Shown piece by piece: positions 13,206 to 21,839 of a stretch of DNA of 37,341 nucleotides (within the stretch, counting starts at the first letter, position 1; the number at the start of each line of letters is the position of its first letter). The notes beneath the pieces were generated by a model. That model searched no databases. It was given only the letters and a program-made list of their open reading frames with translations, and was not told the DNA's origin. A program made the translations under genes and the position numbers. This stretch comes from a virus. The DNA lies in IMG/VR virus record IMGVR_UViG_3300027508_000017, positions 1-37,341 of that record. The stretch is one strand, 5' to 3'.

Positions 13206-13631
13206 TCACTCTCCTTTAGTCATATTCTTAATAAGTTTATTCAACTCAGCGGTGCTACCAACAAAGATAGCGTTATTATTAGTCACCTGTTTAGCTGCTT
13301 CAGCTTTACTAGGTGCATCAAGTTTTTGTTTCTGTTGATGTAAATCCATTAATTGTTGATTTACGTCAGCTAATTGTTTCATTAAATTACCCACAACTTC
13401 AAACGCACGTGGATGTTCAGATTGTTTAGCAACTTCCAGAGCATCTGTTAAAGCTACCTGTCCTTGCTGCAATAACACACGAAGATTGTTTCTGGCAACT
13501 GTATAGTCATCCTCAATCTTTTCGTTTACTGGAGTTATAGTATTACCAGATGAATCTAATACTTCAACTTCAGTTTTCTTTTCAATCTTAACTGTGTCAA
13601 AAACTTCTGACAACTTATCATCAATTTTCAT
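13206..13631 (-). CDS. 16: gp16-like small terminase subunit
   Basis: A 141-residue protein. EDDYTVARNNLRVLLQQGQVALTDALEVAKQSEHPRAFEVVGNLMKQLADVNQQLMDLHQQKQKL parallels the central coiled-coil domain of T4 gp16 ([48 protein letters not shown]...). NNAIFVGSTAELNKLIKNM matches the C-terminal ATVFMGSPTELMDE of gp16. It recognises or regulates packaging by the gp17 motor. gp17 is not in this window. Its placement amid tail genes is unusual compared with T4's 16-17 pair. AAGGA ribosome site and late-promoter-like CATAAATA upstream. Confidence 0.85.
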   Translation of the reverse strand: MKIDDKLSEVFDTVKIEKKTEVEVLDSSGNTITPVNEKIEDDYTVARNNLRVLLQQGQVALTDALEVAKQSEHPRAFEVVGNLMKQLADVNQQLMDLHQQKQKLDAPSKAEAAKQVTNNNAIFVGSTAELNKLIKNMTKGE

Positions 13632-13641
13632 AATAATCCTT

Positions 13642-13649
13642 TATTTATG
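13642..13649 (-). promoter_or_regulatory. candidate late promoter CATAAATA for gp16
   Basis: Reads CATAAATA on the minus strand, close to T4 TATAAATA. It overlaps the 3' end of the gp54-like gene, and the gp16 ATG (13631) follows after 10 nt with an AAGGA in between. Confidence 0.5.
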
Positions 13650-14346
13650 ATCTACCATCAAAAGTCATAGTGTTATAATCTTGCTGAAATCCGCTAAAAT
13701 TAGAACTGTACTGTTCTGGAACACTTGGTAGGCTAGTTAATTCTCTGTTATTAATTGTTGGCATCTTTAAGAAACGATCCCAAGGAGATTCTTTAGTTTC
13801 TTTTGGAGCTGAGAATGATCTAGAATTCCAATATTTGTAATTCATACTAACTTGCAATTTCATAACTTCTTTCTGATCGTATCCAACTTGGATCTGCCCA
13901 ACATTTTTCGGATAACACTCTTCCATAGTTATTTCATAGCGTTTTCTATCTTTAGTATCTTCTACTTCAATTTTAATTTCGCTAATATAATCATCATAAT
14001 AATTAAAATTTCTTGTGAATGGGTTTTGAATTGACTCTATCCATTGATCGAAGAACTTTTTAACTTCCATGTTATTGTCTACATAGAATGACATACTCGC
14101 ATTGTCAAACATCTTTTCATTTGGTGCTTCACGAACTTCACCATGTATTCTAATCTGGTTGGTTGCAATAGTTACTCCAGGAATGGTTATATCTGAACAA
14201 AACAAAAGAATTTTTCTCATGTTTGGAGAATATGACATACTCTTTGGAATTCTTAAAGATACATTATATCTCGAAGTCCTCATCAACCCTTCGGTTTTAA
14301 CTAATGCGACGAAATTCTTTAAGTTACCGTTCTTTGGTTCAGCCAT
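13645..14346 (-). CDS. 54: gp54-like tail-tube initiator
   Basis: A 233-residue protein of the tail-tube fold family. Several blocks align with T4 gp54/gp19: RYNVSLRIPKSMSYSP, DITIPGVTIATNQIRIHGEVREAP, DNASMSFYVDNNMEVKKFFDQWIESIQNPFTR (T4 gp54 has ...MQDWVNSVQDPVTG), then EECYPKNVGQIQVGYDQKEVMKLQVSMNYKYW (as the WPTNVGELQLDWDS...FEVTLALDYW end of gp19). The extended NPFTR stretch and the company of gp48, gp26 and gp51 favour gp54 over the main tube gp19 or a gp3 completion protein. Confidence 0.62.
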   Translation of the reverse strand: MAEPKNGNLKNFVALVKTEGLMRTSRYNVSLRIPKSMSYSPNMRKILLFCSDITIPGVTIATNQIRIHGEVREAPNEKMFDNASMSFYVDNNMEVKKFFDQWIESIQNPFTRNFNYYDDYISEIKIEVEDTKDRKRYEITMEECYPKNVGQIQVGYDQKEVMKLQVSMNYKYWNSRSFSAPKETKESPWDRFLKMPTINNRELTSLPSVPEQYSSNFSGFQQDYNTMTFDGRS

Positions 14347-14348
14347 GT

Positions 14349-14948
14349 TTAGCCCATTTTTCTAAGTGAATCTGCCCAGACTGCATCTTTAGACGATCCC
14401 ATAAATCTCTCAACTGGGAGCAACATTGCAGTAGCCCAATCATTTGCAGGAATTTCTCTAAATGGAGATCTTACATGATTTAGCAGATAATGTTTAACGC
14501 AAGGAATCGCTCCATTATAACGAGAGACTCCATCTATAAGTGCCCAAGAATATTTGATTCTTGTAGTTTCGTTCATTTTATCGTTACTCTTAAAAATCAT
14601 TAAACGATCCAACAAACGAACACGAAGCTGATATGGTAAATAATGCATATTTAAACCTAAGAACCCACCTTCTACCTTTCTGAAGGGAAATACCAAAGGA
14701 AATCTGTCATAGTATGGTAGGGTGTCTTTTAGTTTTGGGTCATAAAAATACATGTAAAGTTTACCTGGAGTGATACTCGTTTTTAATTGCGATGTATCAC
14801 CCTGTAACACTTTAGGTGGTGTTATTCTCTGTTTATTTAACAGTAAAACCTGTTGTTCAAACCAACCACGAGACTTTTTAGCTGCAGTCTTTAGATCGTA
14901 TTGGTTTTTCTCAAACACGTCTAGTAATGTTGATGGATTTTTGGCCAT
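14349..14948 (-). CDS. gp2-like DNA end protector (probable)
   Basis: A 199-residue protein. Its central block LYMYFYDPKLKDTLPYYDRFPLVFPFRKVEGGFLGLNMHYLPYQLRVRLLDRLM and GAIPCVKHYLLNHVRSPFREIPANDWATAMLLPVERF is strongly patterned and resembles a widespread T4-like family annotated as gp2. I cannot confirm the T4 gp2 match from memory. The position next to gp4 fits the T4 order (3-2-4-53-5). gp2 protects packaged DNA ends from RecBCD. A CTAAATA box sits 5 nt before the ATG, so the mRNA may be leaderless. Confidence 0.5.
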   Translation of the reverse strand: MAKNPSTLLDVFEKNQYDLKTAAKKSRGWFEQQVLLLNKQRITPPKVLQGDTSQLKTSITPGKLYMYFYDPKLKDTLPYYDRFPLVFPFRKVEGGFLGLNMHYLPYQLRVRLLDRLMIFKSNDKMNETTRIKYSWALIDGVSRYNGAIPCVKHYLLNHVRSPFREIPANDWATAMLLPVERFMGSSKDAVWADSLRKMG

Positions 14949-14953
14949 ATTAT

Positions 14954-14960
14954 TATTTAG
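14954..14960 (-). promoter_or_regulatory. candidate late promoter CTAAATA before gp2-like gene
   Basis: Minus-strand CTAAATA, 5 nt from the ATG at 14948, lying in the 15-nt gap after the gp4 stop at 14964. Confidence 0.5.
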
Positions 14961-14963
14961 GCA

Positions 14964-15398
14964 TTATAAGCCAAGTTCGTTTTCTGTAATGATTTTAAAT
15001 TCCCATCCACGATCTTTGGCGTATTCAGTAGCTGCTTTCCATTTAGCCTGATTTTTGATAAACGTCATAGATTCAGTTAAATACCTTTGAGTCTGGCGTC
15101 CTGGGTACTCGGGTGGTTGGGTTTGCTTAAATGGCTTAACTTCAATAAGATACGTTTTTAATATACCATCTTTTTGTTTAACCTGTATCTGAAAATCAAC
15201 GAAATACCGATGTATTTTGTTATCTGTGGGACATCTATAGGGAACTATAGTTTCCTCTGATCTCCATTTAATAACTGAGGGATTTTTATCGCACCAAGAC
15301 GCAAATCTGGTCTCCCATGAACTTCTCATAATTATGTTTGTTGGATCCCCAGCATATTTTTCTGGAAATACTGGTTTGAATAATCTTTTGTGAAACAT
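14964..15398 (-). CDS. 4: gp4 head completion protein
   Basis: A 144-residue protein closely following T4 gp4: KYAGDPTNIIMRSSWETRFASWCDKNPSVIKWRSEETIVPYRCPTDNKIHRYFVDFQIQVKQK, IEVKPFKQT, GRQTQRYLTESMTFIKNQAKWKAATEYAKDRGWEFKIITENEL. The WE...CD.N..V.KW.SEE..VPY...D...HRY..DF and IEVKP elements also resemble a nuclease fold. gp4 (with gp50) completes heads before neck attachment. First gene of the minus-strand late operon. Confidence 0.92.
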   Translation of the reverse strand: MFHKRLFKPVFPEKYAGDPTNIIMRSSWETRFASWCDKNPSVIKWRSEETIVPYRCPTDNKIHRYFVDFQIQVKQKDGILKTYLIEVKPFKQTQPPEYPGRQTQRYLTESMTFIKNQAKWKAATEYAKDRGWEFKIITENELGL

Positions 15399-15400
15399 GC

Positions 15401-15432
15401 CTAAATAATATGATAATCGATCAACTATTTAG
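15401..15432. promoter_or_regulatory. divergent pair of late promoters
   Basis: CTAAATA on the plus strand at 15401-15407 faces the gp48 gene (ATG 15448). CTAAATA on the minus strand at 15432-15426 faces gp4 (ATG 15398). The two boxes overlap each other's transcribed region by design, with 18 nt between them, giving divergent late transcription from one site. Confidence 0.65.
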
Positions 15433-15447
15433 CTCCAGGATACAAAT

Positions 15448-16647
15448 ATGTCATACACAGACGAGATGGGTGTTAACTATGGCGAAGTTGCCACGGAAAT
15501 GAATGGCACAGCTCCATCTAAAGAAACGTCAAAAACGTCAAAATCACAACCAGCTGTTCCACCAAAAAAATTATCTGGTCCTCTATATACTTCCAGAGAA
15601 AGAACTACGTTCAGTGACAAAACATATAATATAGAACAACATTCATATCCTGAAGATATTATGAGTTTCCAATATGGCGGAAATTATGTAATTTTTTATA
15701 TTAACGTAGCTGAAGATTCTAAATTGTTTAATGATAAAACTGTTCAAACTGTAGCTGATGTACCAGCCAGAGATAGAGGTCCTACTATCGCGATGAACGA
15801 AAAATTATATGATGATCCTAGAAGTGGAAAAGCAAAAATGGCTTTCACTGGGATAAATGCTGCTGGTCAGGCTATTGAAGGTGCTATGGCTGGTGGGCTA
15901 CTTGCTGGAAAGGGTGGTGCATTAGTTGGTTCTGCACTAAATGCTGCGCCAGCTGCGATTGGAATTGGTGCTGCAGCAACTCAAGCAGCATCTGTAACTC
16001 GTGCACAGAAAAGATTAAAAACAGCAATCGCTTTACATATTCCAAATCAATTAAATATTCGTTATGGCGTTTCTTGGGGTGAAGAAGATACATTTTCTTA
16101 TGCAGCTGCAGCTGCTGGAGCAGAAGCAATTCTTAAAGCACTAGAAGGTGGTGGAGCCAAAAACCTTGGTAATGATGCTGCAGCAATTGTTGGAGCCATG
16201 GGTTTAAAGAGTGATAAACAAGGTGCAGCTGCCAGCGCAGCTTTTGGTCTTGCAGCAAACCCAAAGAAAGAACAAGTATTTAAGAATGTTGATTTTAGAA
16301 CATTCCAGTTTGACTATCAATTCTTTCCTAGAAATAGTGATGAAGCCAAAAATGTAATGAATATTATCTATGAATTTAAGTATCATATGCACCCAGAGTT
16401 TAAAGATGATAATGAATTTTTGTATGTTTATCCATCTGAATTTGATATAGCATATTATCAAAATGGACAAGAAAATCCAAATTTACATCGTCACACTTCT
16501 TGCGTACTAACAGAAATGAACGTAAACTATACACCGAATGGACAGTTTAATAGTTTTGATGATGGTATGCCGACACAAATTAATATAACATTAAGTTTCC
16601 GTGAACTTTCACTTCTTACTAAAGATAAGATTAAGGATGGACTATAA
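15448..16647 (+). CDS. 48: gp48 baseplate tail-tube cap
   Basis: A 399-residue protein. The C-terminal third aligns with T4 gp48: FRTFQFDYQFFPRNSDEAKNVMNIIYEFKYHMHPEF, FLYVYPSEFDIAYYQNG, CVLTEMNVNYTPNGQFNSFDDGMPTQINITLSFRELSLLTKDKI (T4: FTWDLTPRSTEDLMAIINIYQYFNYF, CQIQSIRFDKTPNGNFNGL...FTLEITMREIITLNRASL). A low-complexity Ala/Gly-rich helix region (about 130-190) lies in the middle. gp48 caps the hub and, with gp54, nucleates tube assembly. AGGA site; coupled to gp53 by TAATG. Confidence 0.88.
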   Translation: MSYTDEMGVNYGEVATEMNGTAPSKETSKTSKSQPAVPPKKLSGPLYTSRERTTFSDKTYNIEQHSYPEDIMSFQYGGNYVIFYINVAEDSKLFNDKTVQTVADVPARDRGPTIAMNEKLYDDPRSGKAKMAFTGINAAGQAIEGAMAGGLLAGKGGALVGSALNAAPAAIGIGAAATQAASVTRAQKRLKTAIALHIPNQLNIRYGVSWGEEDTFSYAAAAAGAEAILKALEGGGAKNLGNDAAAIVGAMGLKSDKQGAAASAAFGLAANPKKEQVFKNVDFRTFQFDYQFFPRNSDEAKNVMNIIYEFKYHMHPEFKDDNEFLYVYPSEFDIAYYQNGQENPNLHRHTSCVLTEMNVNYTPNGQFNSFDDGMPTQINITLSFRELSLLTKDKIKDGL

Positions 16648-17138
16648 TGTACTTCGAAGATTTTCCAAAATTTTTATACGACTTCGAAATAAAAGGTAAA
16701 CGCAGAGCATTTGTTGTTACTGATATAACAAGAAATATTCGTTTCCGTAGAGATGTTCTAGCAAACATAACTGTATATGATGAATATGATGTTATAGATG
16801 GTGAAACTCCAGAAATCGTAGCAGAGAAAATTTACGGCGATGCTCAATATCATTGGGTAGTTATGCTGGCCAACGAAAGATTTGATTATAGATCTGATTG
16901 GGTAATGGATTATCCAAGATTGTCATCTTACATCGAGGACAAATATGGCAGTGAAGCAGATGAACCGCATCACTATGAAGATGATAAAGGTAACATTGTT
17001 CATTCTTCATATCCAGGTGCTGCTTCTGTTTCTAATCGTCAATACGAAGAAGATGTAAATGAGAAAAAGAGAAGAATTAAAATAGTTTCTCCTCAAATAT
17101 TAAATACAATATTACTTAATTACGATGAATTATTATAA
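16647..17138 (+). CDS. 53: gp53 baseplate wedge protein
   Basis: A 163-residue protein. VVTDITRNIRFRRDVLANITVYDEYDVIDGETPEIVAEKIYGDAQYHWVVMLANERFDYRSDWVMDYPRL follows the T4 gp53 N-terminal domain (MTDIFRNYK.........Y.I..G..PEELA..IYGNPQLYWVLLM.NDNYDP..GW). The shared C-terminal NEKKRRIKIVSPQILNTIL parallels NEKLRQIKIIAKSDINSFM. gp53 joins the gp6-gp7-gp25 wedge core. TAATG overlap on both sides. Confidence 0.88.
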   Translation: MYFEDFPKFLYDFEIKGKRRAFVVTDITRNIRFRRDVLANITVYDEYDVIDGETPEIVAEKIYGDAQYHWVVMLANERFDYRSDWVMDYPRLSSYIEDKYGSEADEPHHYEDDKGNIVHSSYPGAASVSNRQYEEDVNEKKRRIKIVSPQILNTILLNYDELL

Positions 17139-18415
17139 TGCAAGCGAAACAAACATTAAAATTTGCTGGTGATGTATCAGTAGGTAGAATCAGGGTAATA
17201 TCTCAAAGCGGATTTTATCAGGATATCGCCAATCAAGTTGCAGGTATTCAAATTTTTGAAGATCTGTTATCTCCGTTTATTACGGGTACATTAATCGTCA
17301 AAGATTCTCTAGATCTAATCAACCTATTTCCGTTTGTTGGTGAAGAATATGTTGAACTTGATATTAAAACACCAACATTAAAAACAGGAAATATCTCTGG
17401 AAAGTTTTACATCTATAAGATGACAGACCGAGAGATGCTTAAAGATAAACAGATGGTTTATCAGTTGCATTTCACCTCCCAAGATGCATTAATTGATTTG
17501 AATAAAAGTATTAGTAAAACTTTTACTGGAAAAATATCAGATATTGCAAACACACTATTAACAGATAAAATTAATGGTATACAATCAAAAAGAAAAAATG
17601 TTGTTGAAGAAACTTCTAATGAAACAAAGTATACTTCAAATTTTTGGTCGCCTATTAAAAACTTAATATATTTGACGGAGCACGCAAGCAATAAAAACTA
17701 TTCTCCAAGTTATGTGTTTTTTGAAAATAGAGACGGATATAATTTCGTATCTTTAGAATTTCTTTATAAACAACCTATTATTGCAGAATTTAAATTTGAT
17801 AATTACGTTCGTGACGATCGTGCACTTAGTGGTAGCGTTAAAAATTTAGAAGAAGATTATAAAAGAATTATAGGTATTAAAATTCCTACAGGAATAGATT
17901 ATATTGATAGGATTACTTCTGGTGTCTATGGTTCTAGGATGTATACACATGATATCGCATCTAAGAAAATATCAAGTAATAACTTCGATATGTTAAAGAA
18001 CGCTAAAAAGCAGAATCGTTTAAATCCATTTCCTCCTGCTTCTAAGAAAGTGATCTATCGTTATAGTTCGACTGTTATGTTCAAACCCAAATATTACAAC
18101 AACTTTTCAAACTTTGGCGATGTCACAAATACAAAAATTGTTCAAGAAAGAATATCTCTACTAAAACAAGCAGAGTCTACTAAAATACAAATCGTAGTTC
18201 CAGGTCGTTGTGATTATACAGTTGGTAAAAAAGTTTATGTTAAACTTAATAAAGTAGAACCTCTTAATAAGAATGATAAAAACACAACTGATAATATGTT
18301 TTCTGGAAATTATATTATATCAGCAATAAATCATTTTATTACAAAAGAAAAACATGAAAGCACTTTAGAGTTGATAAAAGACTCTTTATTAATTAATCTT
18401 GATGGGGCGAAATAA
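17138..18415 (+). CDS. 27: gp27 baseplate hub
   Basis: A 425-residue protein (T4 gp27 is 391). LSPFITGTLIVKDSLDLINLFPFVGEEYVELDI and KMTDREMLKDKQMVYQLHFTSQDALIDLNKSISKTFTGKISDIA match the N-terminal tube-like domains of phage hub proteins. VVPGRCDYTVGKKVYVKL and GNYIISAINHFITKEKHESTLELIKDSL are typical of the C-terminal hub domains. It forms the trimeric torus onto which gp5 and the tube attach. Immediately upstream of gp5 (TAATG overlap), as in T4-like hub operons. Confidence 0.82.
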   Translation: MQAKQTLKFAGDVSVGRIRVISQSGFYQDIANQVAGIQIFEDLLSPFITGTLIVKDSLDLINLFPFVGEEYVELDIKTPTLKTGNISGKFYIYKMTDREMLKDKQMVYQLHFTSQDALIDLNKSISKTFTGKISDIANTLLTDKINGIQSKRKNVVEETSNETKYTSNFWSPIKNLIYLTEHASNKNYSPSYVFFENRDGYNFVSLEFLYKQPIIAEFKFDNYVRDDRALSGSVKNLEEDYKRIIGIKIPTGIDYIDRITSGVYGSRMYTHDIASKKISSNNFDMLKNAKKQNRLNPFPPASKKVIYRYSSTVMFKPKYYNNFSNFGDVTNTKIVQERISLLKQAESTKIQIVVPGRCDYTVGKKVYVKLNKVEPLNKNDKNTTDNMFSGNYIISAINHFITKEKHESTLELIKDSLLINLDGAK

Positions 18416-21324
18416 TGCAGTTATATACTGGTGTAGTTGAGAACAGATTAGATCCACTAAAACTTGGTCGTTGTCAAGTTCGTGTAGTAGGTATTCATAC
18501 AGACGATAAAACTTTATTACCAACTGAAGATTTGCCATGGGCATATCCAATGCAACCAGTCACTTCTGCTGCGATTAGTGGTTTGGGATACTCGCCAACT
18601 GGTCCAGTTCCTGGAACTTGGGTTGTTATTTTGTTCCGTGATGAGGATCAGCAACAACCGATTATGCTGGGTACTGTTGGTGGAATACCACAAACTAAAT
18701 CTGGCTCACGAGCAGCTGACGATTCTAACGATTCTATTCTGCCAACAGAGGGTGGTGGATTGGTTGATGGTTCAGGTAATCCAGTAGTAGATGGTTCAGG
18801 TAATCAAATTAAAACAGGAACTCCCGCAGCAAATAATTCTGCTCCAGTTCCTGCACCTGCGCCAGCACCCAAACCAGCTGCAGCTCCAGCATCAACTGAT
18901 GTTAATTCGAGTATTCCTACAACACCACCACCAAAATCTGGAGCAGGTAATAAAGCAACTGATGGTATCAAAGCACTTATTGCAGCTTGTGATAAAGTTG
19001 GGTTAACTACAAAATACGCAAAGGCTGCTTTACTTGGTATTTGTGGTGGTGAGTCGAAGTGGGTTCCACAAAGAGAAGATTATAATTATAACCCAACAAG
19101 ACTTAAACAAATATTCTCTGGCGCAACACCAGAAATTGTTGAACAATATTCTTATGCAGTTAAGAAGGGAATGCGACGTGAAGAATTTTTCTCATTCTTC
19201 TATGGTCCAACCTTCCGTGGTAAAAATTTCTTAGGAAATAAAACTGCCGATGATGCAGGAAAATATTATGGTCGTGGTCTAATCCAATTAACTGGTCGAG
19301 AGAACTACGAGCGTTTTCAGAAATTAGCATTAAAAGAAGGGTTAAATGTTGATATCGTCAATAATCCAGATTCTCTGAATGATGACTTAGAAGTTTCTGC
19401 TTTAGTTGCAGCTTTATATTTAAAAGTTAAAGTTAAAGATTCATTAAAACTTCAATATCAAGAAGGTTTCTTTGAAGCAGCGAAAACTTCTGTGGGTAGA
19501 AATAGCCCAGACATCGCTTTAGTTAAAAAACAATTTTATGAATACTTTTTAGGTGGAACAACTAGCATTGAACCAACCAATAAAGATGCAACTGCAATTG
19601 AACCAAACGTAGATCAGAAAACTATTGACGCAGCTCCGCCAGAGAAGAAAGAAGCGTATAAAGAAGATCGATCTGGTAATGCTACACAATATGGATTCAC
19701 AGATCCATCTGGTAAATATCCATTGCGTGACCATATGAATGAGTCTGATACAAACAGACTTGCTCGTGGTATTATCCAAGGAACGTGTTTTCAATTTAAA
19801 GATTTGATGCGTGAGAAATCTGTTCCAACTGCAAATGGATTTAAATGGTCACAACCTGTTTCTGCATACAACACTGTTTATCCATTCAATAAGGTATTTG
19901 AATCTGAATCTGGGCATTTAATGGAGTTTGACGATTCTCCTGCTGGAGAACGTATTCATTTATATCATCGAAAGGGAACTTATCTTGAGATGGATCCTAA
20001 TGGTTCACAACTAAACTTCGTTGTTGGTGATAACTATCAAATTATATTACGCAACAATAATCTTTACATTAAAGGTTCTGGTAACGTAACTGTTGCTGGA
20101 AATATGCGTGTTTTAGTTCAAGGTAATGCTAATATTGAAGTAGAAGGTAGAAGTAATATTATGTTAAAGGGCGACGCTGAAGTTGGCGTAGCTGGCGATT
20201 TAGATATGACTGTTGGAAAAGACTTCAACTTAAAAGTTGAGGGAGATTATAATGTCATGGCAACTAACATTACAAATTATGCACAAGAAAAGCATCAGAC
20301 ATATGCATCTTCCAATGTTGAGGTTAAATCTGATATGGCAATTCATAATCTCGCTCAAGAAGTTTATATCACTTCTACTGATGAAATGAACATCAAAGCT
20401 GGCGGAACATTACACGCTGATTATTCTGAGGGTCAGTTCGGTAATGGTGCAGCATCAGCAGAAGTTGACGAAGTTGATGCAATAGAATTAACAGCACCAG
20501 AACTACTCAACTCAACAGTTTCTGAGTTTGAGAATTTATCACCACCAGAAAGATCTTTTGATGATATAGCTAAGTTTGAAACACCAGACGAATGGGAAAC
20601 TCCAGCTGGTGCTCAAGAAAAAGAAAAAGTATACAACACACCCGAGTTTAAAGAACCAGAAAACATTAAAATACCTGAGGCTCAAGAAGTGCCACCTACA
20701 ATTACTCCATCGCCAGCACCTGCCAAGAAACCTGTTGATACTGCACCGATTTACAACACGACGCAGTATGGTGCTTCGTTCAAGTTGTCAAAACATTTTA
20801 CTATCGCTCAACTGGTTCAATCTGATGTTGAAATACGAGATGTTGCTATTGGCGGTAAGGTGTTAACCAAACAAGACATTGTTGCAAACCTAGCAGCACT
20901 TGCAACGAATATTTGTGAACCACTATATGAGTTGCTTGGACCAACTAGCGGAAAATTTGCTCCACAATCTCCGAAGGGTGCTTGGTGCATTAACTCTGGT
21001 CTAAGAAATGGAGCTGGAAGATCGCAACATGAACGTGGTCAAGCTATTGACATTAGATATAACCCCAAAAGAGACTTTAAAGCCATGTGGGACTTCTCAC
21101 TTCAGTTAGAAAAACTGTTACCATATGACCAATTAATTCTTGAATATAGAAGACCTGGATCTAAACATAATCAAGGTACTGGTTGGATGAATTGGATTCA
21201 TATATCTTATGATTCTGCAGCATCAAGAAGACAAGCGTTTACAATGATTGATGATGTTTCTGTAAATGCGCAAGGACAAGTGCAAGCTGGAAGTCGAGGA
21301 TTATTCTTGTTTGGAACAGCATAA
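18415..21324 (+). CDS. 5: gp5-like central spike hub with GH19 and M15 lytic domains
   Basis: A 969-residue protein, far longer than T4 gp5 (575). Residues 1-92 form the OB-fold (YTGVVENRLDPLKLGRCQVRVVGIHTD...DEDQQQPIMLGTVGG). A Pro/Ala-rich linker (about 140-175) leads to a GH19-like domain (183-380) with GGESKW (Glu213) and YYGRGLIQLTGRENYERF. Residues 500-665 are a gp5C-like beta-helix (HLMEFDDSPAGERIHLYHRKGTYLEMDPNG, then GSGNVTVAGNMRVLVQGN...). A second Pro-rich linker (about 745-770) precedes a peptidase M15-type domain: SQHERGQAIDI (His872, Asp879) and WIHIS (His929), the zinc ligands. It pierces the outer membrane and cuts glycan and peptide bonds during injection. Confidence 0.92.
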   Translation: MQLYTGVVENRLDPLKLGRCQVRVVGIHTDDKTLLPTEDLPWAYPMQPVTSAAISGLGYSPTGPVPGTWVVILFRDEDQQQPIMLGTVGGIPQTKSGSRAADDSNDSILPTEGGGLVDGSGNPVVDGSGNQIKTGTPAANNSAPVPAPAPAPKPAAAPASTDVNSSIPTTPPPKSGAGNKATDGIKALIAACDKVGLTTKYAKAALLGICGGESKWVPQREDYNYNPTRLKQIFSGATPEIVEQYSYAVKKGMRREEFFSFFYGPTFRGKNFLGNKTADDAGKYYGRGLIQLTGRENYERFQKLALKEGLNVDIVNNPDSLNDDLEVSALVAALYLKVKVKDSLKLQYQEGFFEAAKTSVGRNSPDIALVKKQFYEYFLGGTTSIEPTNKDATAIEPNVDQKTIDAAPPEKKEAYKEDRSGNATQYGFTDPSGKYPLRDHMNESDTNRLARGIIQGTCFQFKDLMREKSVPTANGFKWSQPVSAYNTVYPFNKVFESESGHLMEFDDSPAGERIHLYHRKGTYLEMDPNGSQLNFVVGDNYQIILRNNNLYIKGSGNVTVAGNMRVLVQGNANIEVEGRSNIMLKGDAEVGVAGDLDMTVGKDFNLKVEGDYNVMATNITNYAQEKHQTYASSNVEVKSDMAIHNLAQEVYITSTDEMNIKAGGTLHADYSEGQFGNGAASAEVDEVDAIELTAPELLNSTVSEFENLSPPERSFDDIAKFETPDEWETPAGAQEKEKVYNTPEFKEPENIKIPEAQEVPPTITPSPAPAKKPVDTAPIYNTTQYGASFKLSKHFTIAQLVQSDVEIRDVAIGGKVLTKQDIVANLAALATNICEPLYELLGPTSGKFAPQSPKGAWCINSGLRNGAGRSQHERGQAIDIRYNPKRDFKAMWDFSLQLEKLLPYDQLILEYRRPGSKHNQGTGWMNWIHISYDSAASRRQAFTMIDDVSVNAQGQVQAGSRGLFLFGTA

Positions 21325-21839
21325 TGTGGGAACCTGTTAATACTTTATTGGGCACTTATGCCGAGATGGCTTCGTTTAGCCACACAATAGAATATTATAC
21401 AGAGGAAGAGGGAGATCCAACTGCAACACCTCCAACTTCTGGTGGTAGGACTTATTACTCAGTGAGAATTATTCCACAAGAAACTAATCCAAGTAGTGTT
21501 ATTGTTTCTGGAGCAACTTTGTCTGGTTTTTATAGAGGTATATTTAATGATGGTTTGACGACTCGAGACAGTAAAGGAAATATAACAACAATTACAACAT
21601 TAGGTTCAAATGCAAGTGTTTGGGATGCAGTTAATCGATCCAATGTTCACGAAGTTATAGGATTTGATCCAGATATGACTCGTAGTAGAACTTTTAGTTA
21701 TTTGGCTCAAGCGTATAATCCACTGATGCCAAATACAGTAATTGCTAGCCAAACATATACTGTTCTTTGTCAGGATAGGAACTGGACTCCAGGTATGTTG
21801 GCTTTAAAGGAATTGGTGTCATATGCCAGCAGTAACTAG
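21324..21839 (+). CDS. conserved protein downstream of gp5
   Basis: A 171-residue protein beginning MWEPVNTLLGTYAEMASFSHTIEYYTEEEGDP, with a Thr/Gly-rich centre (TSGGRTYYSVRIIPQETNPSSVIVSGATL) and a C-terminal VLCQDRNWTPGMLALKELV. Predicted mostly beta. Position between gp5 and the PAAR tip gene suggests a hub or spike part. I do not recognise a T4 equivalent. It overlaps gp5 (TAATG) and the PAAR gene (17 nt). Confidence 0.6.
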   Translation: MWEPVNTLLGTYAEMASFSHTIEYYTEEEGDPTATPPTSGGRTYYSVRIIPQETNPSSVIVSGATLSGFYRGIFNDGLTTRDSKGNITTITTLGSNASVWDAVNRSNVHEVIGFDPDMTRSRTFSYLAQAYNPLMPNTVIASQTYTVLCQDRNWTPGMLALKELVSYASSN

